Assembly: GCF_947179515.1 (NCBI RefSeq)
Contig: NC_067481.1
Span: forward strand, 89,667,009 to 89,731,008
Length of the DNA: 64,000 nucleotides
Direction of reading: 5' to 3'
Source: Apodemus sylvaticus
Lineage: Eukaryota > Chordata > Mammalia > Rodentia > Muridae
Position 1 is the first letter of the stretch. Each line of letters starts with the position of its first letter. The position numbers were made by a program, and so were the translations under genes. Of this stretch, positions 43,050 to 52,432 are shown piece by piece. The notes under the pieces were generated by a model. It saw only the letters and a program-made list of their open reading frames with translations. It did no database searches and was not told the DNA's origin.

Positions 43050-43262
43050 ACGGGCGAGTTAAGACAACTCGGTGGGGGGATAAAGATGCTCAAGGCACAG
43101 GCTTGGCAGCCTGAGTTGGATACCCTGAACCCACAGTACAAGAAAACTGATTCCCAAAAGTTGTCCAACAGCTTCTACATGTGCACCATGGCGCATGCAC
43201 GTGTGCAGGACACACACACATACACACAAGCACATACAAATATATACATAATAAATTTAATT
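43050..43262 (+). repeat. B4/RSINE-class SINE
   Basis: GTTAAGACAACTCGGTGG, CTTGGCAGCCTGAGTTGGAT, AAGTTGTCCAACAGC, GCACCATGGCGCATGCACGT, then CA-rich and ATAAATTTAA tail. Confidence 0.75.
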
Positions 43263-43408
43263 TATGGGAGGGGATAGGAAGGGAGGGAATAAAATCTCTG
43301 GGACCAATATGGTATTCATAACTTACACACACACACATAATAAATTTAATTTATGGGGGAGGGGAACGGAGAGAGCAAACTCTCTGGGACCACTGTAGTG
43401 TACATAAC
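43246..43408. repeat. Tandem duplication of a SINE tail plus flank
   Basis: CATAATAAATTTAATTTATG ... CTCTGGGACCAATATGGTAT ... CATAACT is followed by CATAATAAATTTAATTTATG ... CTCTGGGACCACTGTAGTGT ... CATAACT. Two diverged copies of about 80 bp. Confidence 0.85.
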
Positions 43409-43679
43409 TGAGAAACTGTGACTCAGAGGCAGTTTCCCGAGCACACAGGACCAGGGAGCGAGATGTGGATTTTATACTAATTATACCAAGGACCCATGTG
43501 ACTTGCACTTCTTCATGGGGTCAACAAGAACACTCTGGAGTTGGTTAGGATTCTTCAGACTGGATATGACTGCTGAAATGACAGCCTAGGTTTGTCAGGA
43601 GGAAAACTGGAACAGGTATCACGTAACAAATCACAGTTCTCCACACTTCTCTGAGATGTATTAAAGAAAAAAGTGGGTT

Positions 43680-43862
43680 GTCTCTTCTCTGCACATTTCA
43701 TAGATGAGAAAGCAGAGGTTCAGAGAGGAAGCATCCCTTGGCCAGGGTTGCCCTCACTGCAATTAAGCTAACCCTGGAAGCTAGGTTTCTGACCTCAGAG
43801 CCCAGTCTCTTTTTGGCGGAAGTTAGGTCTTTCTGACCTCAGAGCCCAGTCTCTTTTTGGCG
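43680..43862 (+). repeat. MIR with a perfect 33-bp direct duplication at its 3' end
   Basis: CATAGATGAGAAAGCAGAGG and GGTTTCTGACCTCAGAGCCC fit MIR. A 33-bp block starting TTTCTGACCTCAGAGCCCAG occurs at 43786-43818 and again, identical, at 43830-43862 (period 44). Confidence 0.8.
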
Positions 43863-44384
43863 CACCTTGTCATTATGATTGGAGGTAGCTCATTGTCCCC
43901 AAAATGGGTGGCTCCCTTGGTACTTGCTAGTTCCACCTGGACACTAAGCACACTGGGGACTCTACCCAGCACCCCCAGTGTCCTATCCACAATAGCATTG
44001 ACTTTTGTGTTTGGGTGGAGGCAGAGGAAGTTCCGGCCCTGCTGTATATATTTACCCATTTGAACCTCACACCTCTATGAGGTATGTATTGGATTTTTAA
44101 GAATGGGCAGTCGTGTGGCTGTTGTGCCTGGAATTGTCTGTGCACAGGAGCCAGTGGTAGCGAGGAGAGAGGTTTTCCGGTTGACTAAAGGTTCTGACCC
44201 TCAGCCATTTCTCTAAAGAGGAGCTGAGGGATCCCTGGGGTTCCCTCATCAGGAAGGGAATCTCGCTGAGTTCTCGCAAACAAAAATACAAATAGGCCTA
44301 CAACTGCTTGCAGGTGGCAAGCCTCTGCAGATTGATCCCCAGAGAGAAGGGGGTACGGGTAGAACCTCTGCCTAAGATTAAGTG

Positions 44385-44938
44385 TCTTTGTTAAGAATCC
44401 AGGACCAAAGCTCGGAATACCCAAGATACAATTCACAGACCACATGAAGCTCAAGAAGAAGGAAGACCAAGGCGTAGATACTTTGATCCTTCTTAGAAGG
44501 GAGATCAGAATACCCATGGCTCACAGCCAACTAATAGACTGAGCATAGAGTCCCTAATGGAGGAACTAGAGAAAGGACCCAAGGAGCTGAAGAGGTTTGC
44601 AACCCCACAGGAGGAGGAAAAATAATATGTACCAACCAGTATCCCTAGAGCTCTCAGAGACTAAACCATCAACCAAAAGGTACACATGGAGGGACCCATG
44701 GCTCCAGCTGCATGTGTAGCAGAGGATGGCCTTTTCAGACATCAGTGAGAGGAGAGGCCATCGGTCCTGTGAAGGCTTGATGCCCCAGTGTAGGGGGAAT
44801 GCCAGGACAGGGAAGTGGGAGGTGGGGTTGGTAAGTAGGAGGAGGGGGAGGGAATAGGAGATTTTGTAGGGGTAACAAGGAAAGGGGATACCATCTGAAA
44901 TGTAATTAATAATAATAATAATAATAATAAACAATGAT
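44385..44938 (+). mobile_element. L1 3' end, sense
   Basis: CCAGGACCAAAGCTCGGAAT, ACCACATGAAGCTCAAGAAG (end of ORF2), then 3' UTR landmarks GTACACATGGAGGGACCC, GTAGCAGAGGATGGCC and GGGGATACCATCTGAAATG, ending in a (TAA)n tail (44906-44930). 5'-truncated; sequence at 44196-44384 may be a further diverged part. Confidence 0.92.
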
Positions 44939-45730
44939 CCAGGACCACATCAAGACCCTCAGACCATAACCAGGTCCTGGGAAGGGACACTTCCCTGTGT
45001 CCCCTCCCGATGTTGGACACCGGGGCTCGTAGGGTAGAGATAGCACGAGGTGATTCTTTCACCCCATCTCCAGCGGGCCCCCCTCCATGAGCAGTGCCAG
45101 GCAGAGCTCCAACACTAAGCAGGTTATGCGATTAGTGCTGCCGCTCAGTCACCAGACAAATTAATCTCCTTAAGTGGTTTAGCGGAGGGTGGAGATGTGT
45201 GTGGGGCTGAGGGTGGGAAGTCTCCCTCGGGCTCAGCAGGTGTGGCACAAGGCTGGGGAAGCTTTTTCCTCATCTCCTGCACCAGATGTGTCTCAGGCTC
45301 TCCTCACCACTGATCTGCCTCCCTAGCCTGCCAAAACCCCAGTCTCTGTGCACCGCCATATACCAAGCCCCCGGATCTTCTCCATCTGTCCCGGGGCCTG
45401 AAGCGTACTTCTGCTTGGAGGAGTTTCTGGCTGTATGGGAAATACTTAGAGCTGACCTTCATGGTTGGCAAGGTGTGATTTCTTCACCTTTGCAGTACCT
45501 TATTTCATTTCATATGCTCCCTTCTGTAGCAGTAGCCCCTGCACACTATGGGCACGGAGGAAATGTGTACTGCGTGCAAAGAGCCCAGTCATGGCCTCAG
45601 CCAGAAACTAAGAGTAGAGAGGGAGGAGGAGGTGCCTGTGGGTGCATCCTCTTCCCTTGCTTTCCCTGAAGATGCAGGGTCTGTTAATTTGCCCCCAGTA
45701 CATAGGAGGGACCTAGAAAACAGTCTCTTT
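44939..45730. other. Intron 11 sequence, no element recognised
   Basis: About 790 bp, GC-moderate, with no repeat that I can name. Short ORFs without domains. Confidence 0.4.
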
Positions 45731-45736
45731 CTCCCT

Positions 45737-46230
45737 CCTTCTCCCTCTCCCTCTCCCTCTCCCTCTCCCTTTCTCTGTCTATTGACACAGTGACTCTGGC
45801 TTGTAACCCTAGCACTCAGGAGGCTCAGGCAGGAAGATCATGAGTTCGAAGCTAGCCTAATCTGTATATCAAAACCTAGCCTTGAAGACAAAGAGCAGGG
45901 GCAGGTCTAGGGAACTAGTGCAGCATTTGCTTCACAGACATGAGGACCTGAGTTCAACTCCCAGAATTCACATAGGAGGAAGAAGAGGAAGAGGAAGAGA
46001 AGAAAATATTGGTAGTGTGTGCTTGTAACTTCAGCACTGAGGAGGCAGAGACAGTGGATCCCTAGGGCTTGCTGGCCAACTAATCTATTTTAATAGTGAA
46101 CCTTGGAGAGAGAAATCCTGTCTTTAAAACCAACTGGATGTGACTCCTGAGAAAGAGTGCTTGAGTTGACCTCTGGACTGAACATGTATTCACACATAAC
46201 ACGTGCCCCCATATACTTGTGCATACACAC
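45737..46230 (+). repeat. (CCCTCT)n and a train of old SINEs
   Basis: CCCTCT units (45737-45770) are followed by B1-like (45787-45900: CTTGTAACCCTAGCACTCAG), B4-like (45905-45985: GAGGACCTGAGTTCAACTCC) and another B1/B4-like copy (46005-46230: CTTGTAACTTCAGCACTGAG). Confidence 0.65.
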
Positions 46231-46296
46231 ACACACCCTGAACATCCTGCAGTGGAATTTTTAGTAGTCTGGACTGTGGAATTTCTCTCATTCAGT

Positions 46297-46400
46297 GCCC
46301 CCAGTAGCTCTATAAAGCAGGTATCATCCTCTCCTCACAAGGAGGAACCTGGGATTTACTGGGGTTCAGTCAGTGTTCCAAGGTCAAAAAGTGTGGCATG
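46297..46400 (+). repeat. MIR fragment
   Basis: GTAGCTCTATAAAGCAGGTATCATCC, then CAGTCAGTGTTCCAAGGTCA. Confidence 0.6.
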
Positions 46401-46682
46401 TTTGCAACCAGGCAGTTTGAAAGTTTACATGAATAAGTGTTTATCTTGCTTGTAGTCCATATGCCACTTTCATGCCCACACCTTTGAAGGCCAGGGGAGG
46501 GAGGCAGATCCCCTGGACCTGAGGCTCCCCGCTGGATGTGGAGCTGTCTACAGTTATGAGCTGCCATGAAGGGCCTGATAGCCAAACTCTGGGCCTCTGC
46601 AAGAGCAGCAAATGCTTACAGTTGCTGACACATCTTTCCATCCTGCCAAGACAGTTTTGTTCCAGAGTCTGATGGGGTCTGA

Positions 46683-46870
46683 AGGGTTCTCAACCTTCCT
46701 AATGCTGGAACTCTTTAATATGCTTCCTCATGTTGTGGTGGCCCTCTCCCCAAACCATAAAATTATTTTCATTGCTACGTCATAACTATAATTTTGCTAC
46801 TGTTATAAATCATAATGTAAATGTTTTTGGAGAAGGGGTAGTGGTCCGCAGGGTCAAGGGGATTTATTAG
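46683..46870 (+). mobile_element. hAT-Charlie non-autonomous DNA transposon (URR1-type), truncated
   Basis: GGTTCTCAACCTTCCTAATG, GCTTCCTCATGTTGTGGTG, ACCATAAAATTATTTTCATT and TTTTGCTACTGTTATAAATC match a rodent Charlie-derived repeat. Its usual terminus CAGTGGTTCTCAACC survives only in part (GAAGGGTTCTCAACC), and the other end is lost. No transposase. Confidence 0.85.
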
Positions 46871-47456
46871 AATGACTTATAAGCCATGGTCCAGCTAATC
46901 CAACAATGGCTGCCTAGAACAGAAGGTTCTAGAATCCAATAGTTGTTCAGTTCATGAGGTTGGATGCCTCAGCTGGTCATCAATCTACCCCAGAATCCCA
47001 AATAAGTAGGCTCTGATCCCAGTGAAGGGATAGGCTTGCCAACAAGAGCAAAAACAAGCAAGCAAAAAAGAAAGAGCGCCCTTCTTCCACGCCCTTCTAG
47101 TAAGCAGCCAGCAGCAGTGGCATATATTAAAGGTGGATCTTCTTACCTCTAAAGATCTAGATTAAAGGTTTAATGTATTTTCCCACCCCAAAGATTGGGA
47201 TTTAGCAGTTGATCTTCTCGGTTTAAATTAATTTAAAAAAAAATCCCTCATAAATGTGCCCAGTTATTTGAGTTGATAGCTATCACAGACATGAAATCAC
47301 AGGACTTCTTCCCTTGTCTCAAGAGGAGAAAGGCCTTACATGAGTGTTCAAAGGTACTGGAGTTCACTGGGACCATCAGGTGCTCCCCTGATGGGCAGAG
47401 TTGTATGGTTTCTGATCTTGACTTACCCTCTGTGGTCTTCCCCTCTTTCCTTACAG
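46871..47456. other. 3' end of intron 11, unassigned
   Basis: About 590 bp. The acceptor of exon 12 has a strong tract (TGTGGTCTTCCCCTCTTTCCTTACAG). Confidence 0.5.
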
Positions 47457-47559
47457 CTGCAAATGCGGCCCCAGGCCTCAAAGTAGCCTGTGTGTCCGCT
47501 GCAGTGTCCGATGAGTCAGTGGCTGGGGACAGCGGCGTGTATGAGGCTTCGGCGCAGAG
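47457..47559 (+). CDS. Wwc1: Wwc1 exon 12
   Basis: Codes for residues 605-639: CT completes Ala605, then ANAAPGLKVACVSAAVSDES and VAGDSGVYEASAQ. Small-residue-rich linker just before the C2 domain. By my memory of the human protein the mouse is two residues shorter near APGLKV. Ends AG of Arg639, donor gtgggt. Confidence 0.97.
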
Positions 47560-47947
47560 GTGGGTTCCCAGACGTTGTTCTCTTCTGGGGAGTCTGTGAG
47601 CTCTAGTCAAGCCCAAGTTCCACAGGATGTGGTAGGGCCCCAGCAACCTAGCCTTTCTTCTGGCATGCCATGGGGCTATGCCTAACATAAAGACAGCAAG
47701 ATGCAGATGGTGTCCAAGGCTCCTAGGGCAAATGCGGGTTCTGGAGTGACAATTGCCAAGTATACACCAGGAGACTAGATGCTAGAGAAAGGGAGTCTAT
47801 TCTAGAGAGGGCTCCCAAGCTCCTAGGAAAATGAGGGTCCAGAGAAGCACAGAGCACACAGCCAGCAGCCTCCCAGCAAGAACCCTGATTCCAGAAAAAG
47901 CCTTTGTTTGTGGGCAGGAAGCTAACCGTTCCGCTGGTGTCTTTTAG
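47560..47947. other. Intron 12 (388 bp)
   Basis: The shortest intron in the window, with no repeat recognised. Exons 12 and 13 therefore lie close together. Confidence 0.6.
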
Positions 47948-48028
47948 ACTAGGTATTTCTGAAGCGGCTGCATTCGACAGTGATGATTTGGAAGCTGTGG
48001 GTGCCACTCGGGTTCAAATTGCCCTGAA
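47948..48028 (+). CDS. Wwc1: Wwc1 exon 13 (start of C2 domain)
   Basis: Codes for residues 639-666: A completes Arg639, then LGISEAAAFDSDDLEAVGAT and RVQIALK. The acidic run before VGATRVQIALK leads into the first strand of the C2 domain (about 655-783). Exactly 81 nt and phase 2 on both sides. Acceptor gtcttttag, donor gtaagt. Confidence 0.97.
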
Positions 48029-48451
48029 GTAAGTGATGGGGGTGGGGACGAGGTCAGAGGGAGGGCTTACATAGGACCTCTTCTTCACTGACCATATTGT
48101 ACCTTCATGGCTATCCAGGGTGGGCTCTTGAATAGGGAGGGGGTTGCTGTCCCCTTCACCACAGATGAGGAATGCCAAGTTTCTTGTAACTGGCACGGAG
48201 CTGGACGGTGGCAGATGACACAGGCTTCCTGTGTGCATCTGTGTTTTATGGTGGTTGCCTTTTCATCCCCATCCAGGTTCCAATGTTCCTACCTCAGGCC
48301 GACCCTGAGGACCGCAGCCCGGCTCTGACTGATGTGTGCATTGCTGTCGCTGCTGGTTTCTCTCCCTGGGCTGATGGCTTCCACATTTTCTTACATAAAC
48401 ATTTTAATGTCAGAAATACACTTCTGGTACCTCTTTAAAAAAATGAACGGA

Positions 48452-48850
48452 GTGGACCAGTGGTGGCTTCCCCAGTAAAAGCACTTACCATGAAAGCCTG
48501 AGGTCAATCTCCAGAACCCACAGGGGGTCAGGGGAGAAGTGACGTCCAAAAGTCATCCTCTGACCCCCATATGTGTGCCCCATTGCATGTGCACATAGGA
48601 GCTCATACTCACTCTCTCTAACAATAATAATTAATAAAATGACATTTGAAACTTTAAAAACTAAAAAGGAGCGGGAAAGATGGATGGCTCAGTGGTTAAG
48701 AATTATCAATAAAGCTGCTCTTGCAGAGGGCTCAACTGTAGTTCCCAGCATGTAGACTGTGGATCACAACAGCCCGGAACTCCAGCTCTAGGGGATCGAT
48801 GCTCCTAGAAGCTGCAGACATTACACTTACCTACAGACAGACAGACACAT

Positions 48851-48897
<47 letters not shown>

Positions 48898-48905
48898 AAA
48901 ATACT
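48452..48905 (+). repeat. Two SINEs in intron 13 (B4/RSINE class and B3) with (CA)n
   Basis: 48452-48645 (AAGCACTTACCATGAAAGCC, GTCATCCTCTGACCCCCAT, TTAATAAAATG). 48665-48905 (GATGGCTCAGTGGTTAAGAA, TTCCCAGCATG, then CA run 48857-48893). Confidence 0.75.
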
Positions 48906-48919
48906 TTACTTTAAAGTAA

Positions 48920-49062
48920 AATAAGCCAAGCATGATGGCGCATATCTTTAATCCCAGCACATAGCAGGCAGAGTGCAGATAGACCTCTTGAGCTTGAGGC
49001 CAGCCTGGTCTACATAGCAAGTTCCAGGCCAGCCAAGATGGCCCTTTGTCTCAATAATAAGT
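48920..49062 (+). repeat. B1 SINE
   Basis: GCCAAGCATGATGGCGCATA, TTTAATCCCAGCACATAGC, GAGGCCAGCCTGGTCTACAT. Confidence 0.9.
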
Positions 49063-49079
49063 ACACAATCAAGCACATA

Positions 49080-49124
49080 AATAAAACTTCAGATGGCTGC
49101 CAAATAAAACTTCAGATGGCTGCC
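49080..49124. repeat. 22-bp direct tandem duplication
   Basis: AATAAAACTTCAGATGGCTG plus CC at 49080-49101 and again at 49103-49124, identical, one base apart. Confidence 0.95.
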
Positions 49125-49224
49125 GGTTCAGGACCTGTGTCTGGTCATGGCCACAAAGCCAAGGGTGAGTGCTTGTCCCGCTGACCACACTCAACAGAGC
49201 GGCCAGTGGCCATGATATGTAATT

Positions 49225-49370
49225 GTTAGAAAGTGTTGGGCATGGTGACACACACTCTTAATCCTGGCACAGGGGATGCACAGGCAGAAGGATCTCTGTG
49301 GGTTCAAGGCCAGCTTTGTCTACATAGGCTAACCAAGGATACATGGTGAGACCCTGATTTAAAAGACAGA
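49225..49370 (+). repeat. B1-like SINE upstream of exon 14
   Basis: GTTGGGCATGGTGACACACA, TCTTAATCCTGGCACAGG, GGTTCAAGGCCAGCTTTGTC. Moderately diverged; ends about 70 bp before exon 14. Confidence 0.85.
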
Positions 49371-49441
49371 AAGAAACATAAGGAGGGAGGGAGGGAAGAA
49401 ATGGTTTCCTAATAGATGTTCTACACACCTTTTCATTTCAG

Positions 49442-49528
49442 ATATGATGAGAAGAATAAGCAATTTGCAATATTAGTCATTCAGCTGAGTAACCTCTCTG
49501 CTCTGTTACTACAACAAGACCAGAAAGT
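49442..49528 (+). CDS. Wwc1: Wwc1 exon 14 (C2 domain)
   Basis: Codes for residues 666-695: A completes Lys666, then YDEKNKQFAILVIQLSNLSA and LLLQQDQK, a strand-loop-strand part of the C2 beta sandwich. 87 nt, phase 2 on both sides. The acceptor tract is good (CACACCTTTTCATTTCAG), donor gtgagt. Ends GT of Val695. Confidence 0.97.
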
Positions 49529-50329
49529 GTGAGTATTAAGCCCTGTGCTTCTGTGTCACCCTGTGACCTGCTCTGCTTCTCCCTGGGAAAACTCTTCAGC
49601 TCCATCTTGCTCCAACTCCAAACACCACTGCGGGCATTTTCCTGCAAGTGTGCATGCTGGCGGTGCACACACAGGTGCACATACAGGCACAATGGCAGGC
49701 TTACCCCTTTGGAGAGAGGTTCTGTAGATAGCTTTCCCACTTCCTGGTACAGACTGGGCACCCACCACACACTCCTAGGAAGGCCAGGTATACTGGTCCT
49801 TCATGGAAATCTCCTGGACTGTGACCTCATGAGAACAGCCAGGTCCCTTGTTGTCCTCTCTAAGCAGAAACAACTAGCCAACACTGGAAGAATGGTATTT
49901 ATTACCTGGAGGCCATTAGGTCAGCAAGTGCCTACCTGCACTGTCCGCATGCATCCCTGCTGTAGACCGGACTTATGTTAGACTGTATTCATGCACCCTT
50001 ACATCTACCATAAGGCCTGGAGAGCTACAGCAGTTGCCATATTCAACAAGTATCCTGGGAAAGGATGTGGGGGGAGCAGAGAAGGCTGACAAACCCCAAG
50101 GAAGACCAGACTGGAGCTTACATTATCTCTAGTGCCTGGCCCCCTCAAACAGTGCTAGGACCGGAAATACCCAGGTTCTCTTAGGTCCTTGTGCAGCGCC
50201 GTCTGTGTCTAGAAGCGCAAGATCTGGGTACAAAGACAAACACATTTGTAGTTTTGCTAGAATTGTGGGTAAAATGTTTCCTCCAAAAGTATCAGGGTCA
50301 GAGTTTCATCCCTAGGACCCCCAAAAAGA
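49529..50329. other. 5' part of intron 14, unassigned
   Basis: About 800 bp without an assignable repeat. A 150-codon + strand ORF (49529-49981) begins at the splice donor and has no domain; treated as chance. Confidence 0.45.
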
Positions 50330-50880
50330 AGCAGGGCATGGTAGTGCACAGTTGTAATCTAAGCACTGGGAGTCATATGGTAGGCAGATCCCTGGGGCTT
50401 ACTAGCCAGCCAGACTTGGCTATTTGGAAAGTTCCAAGCCAATGAGAGATCTGTCTTAAAAGAAAAACAGTAAACAAATGAAAACAACAAAATCAAGGTA
50501 GTCAAGCCTGTGAGGATTGACATGCAAGGTTGACCCTTGACATCCACATGCATGTATACACACATACGAGAATTGTCAAGTTCCTGCCCGCAGGGGATTG
50601 GCGCCTTTGCCTTTGGTGCATGAGTGCCCCTATTTTCCATCATTGCTCGGTGCTCGTGAACGGCTACCTGTCTGAATTTCCAACCAGCTCGCCTCAGATT
50701 CAGCAAGCTTTGAGTCTCTAAGAATCAGGAGGCACATGCCTTTAATTTCAACTCTCCAGAGGCAGAAGCAAGCAGATCTCTGTGAGTTGGAGTCCAGTGT
50801 GGTGTACAAGTAAATTCCAGGACAGCCAGGGCTACATACTAAGACCCTGTATTGAAAAAAGAAACAAAATAACAACAGAG
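50330..50880 (+). repeat. B4-class SINE and a B1-like SINE
   Basis: 50330-50580 (GGGCATGGTAGTGCACAGTT, CTGGGGCTTACTAGCCAGCC, GTCTTAAAAGAAAAACAG). 50728-50880 (GCACATGCCTTTAATTTCAA, CAGGACAGCCAGGGCTACAT). Confidence 0.75.
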
Positions 50881-51069
50881 AATTCAGAGACCCGTGGCAG
50901 GAAGAGCAGCTGGCATCCTATAGCCCTTGCTGCACCCTACCCCCCCCCACACACACACACACACAAGACACTCTGCACTCTCTCCTTCCCAGCTGTGTCC
51001 CTGGGGATCTCTGTAATACGTCAGCCCTTGGCAGCTGACACAGCTTTCTGGCCGTTCTGTCTCCTCCAG

Positions 51070-51262
51070 GAACATCCGTGTAGCCATCCTGCCTTGCTCT
51101 GAAAGCAGCACCTGTTTGTTCAGAACCCGGCCTCTGGACTCTGCAGACACCCTCGTGTTCAATGAGGCATTCTGGGTGTCCATGTCCTACCCAGCCCTTC
51201 ACCAGAAGACCTTACGAGTTGATGTCTGCACCACTGACAGGAGCCATACAGAAGAGTGCCTG
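51070..51262 (+). CDS. Wwc1: Wwc1 exon 15 (C2 core, Met-Ser variant site)
   Basis: Codes for residues 695-759: G completes Val695, then NIRVAILPCSESSTCLFRTR, PLDSADTLVFNEAFWVSMSY and PALHQKTLRVDVCTTDRSHT. These are central C2 strands; FNE.FWV..S is a C2-like signature. ATG TCC at 51182-51187 (about residues 733-734) corresponds to the human Met734/Ser735 pair that is polymorphic (Ile/Ala) and affects memory-related traits and C2 lipid/Ca2+ binding. The mouse carries Met-Ser. Phase 0 end, donor gtgagg. Confidence 0.98.
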
Positions 51263-52397
51263 GTGAGGGCTGAGTCTGTCTCTGTCTGTCTATCCATCCA
51301 CCTGGTCTTCAGTCCTTGGGTGTGAGGATGAGACAGGTAGGGGTATGTGTCACGTGCGTTCTGGATTTCAGGCAAAGATGCCTCGGCAGAGAGGAGTGAA
51401 CTTAGACTTGTGTGTCCGAGCCCCTCCAGTGAGAGGAGTCCTGAAAGGACCTGGAGGTGCATGCCACCTGCCTCAACTTCTTTAGAGATCAGAGAAGAGT
51501 CACAGAGTAGGAAGAACAGCATGAGTTCAAATCTCACCTCTACCACTCAGGGTTTAGCTGAATGGTCATGGCCAAGTTCCTAACATCTCTGCTTTCTGAT
51601 TTGTCTACAATCCCTTCTCGGTGCCCACTGGTGAGTGCCGTAAGGCTTAAGAGTGCAGAGTGCGTATACGAAGCGTCCATTGGAAGTGCCTAGGGCAGGT
51701 TCTCAGGAATCAGGATCTCTTCTGTTCCTCTGGCTTCCTCTTCTTTTTCTCTGGCCAGAGCCAGGATCAAGGAGAGTCAGGAGCCCTGGGAGAGCTTTGC
51801 ACTTCAATACAGGCAGTGCAGCATTGTTCAACTTTAAGTAACAAAGTTACCCCCTCCTGGGGTGGGGGTGTGGGGGGGTCTTCTATAAAATTTTTGTTCG
51901 GAGCTGAACAAAATGAAAGGCTTTCTTAATTCTGATGCCATTTCAGAATGTTTAAATGGCAGCTCCAGTGTCTTTAAGGAATGTCGGCTTTAGAGTTAAA
52001 AGAGCTCTGCTCACCCTGGTCTGTCCTGAGAGCCTGTTAGGCGCCAGCGCCTGTGCCGGGCACTGGCAATCTGTTGAGAGAGCCCCTCAGACAAGGAGCC
52101 AGCACTGTCAGATAACACACAAGCAAACCGTGATACGGGCTGATGTGGAGCTGTGTGGATGGGCTGGGGATTTGTTGATGGCGCTGAGCCTTCTTCCTGC
52201 AGCCATGTCTGGAAGCGGAGAGTGTTACCATGGCAGTCGCTGCCTCACCTCGGTCTGCTTGTGACGGAGAATTCTTTCTGGAATTCTGAGACTGCATCCT
52301 CAGATTTTAAGGACAAATCACCAGGCTAGCCCTACCCAGCCCTGCCACCTGAGAGTCTTCAAGGCCCGGCTCTGTAATGCAGCCCTCGGTGCTGACC

Positions 52398-52432
<35 letters not shown>

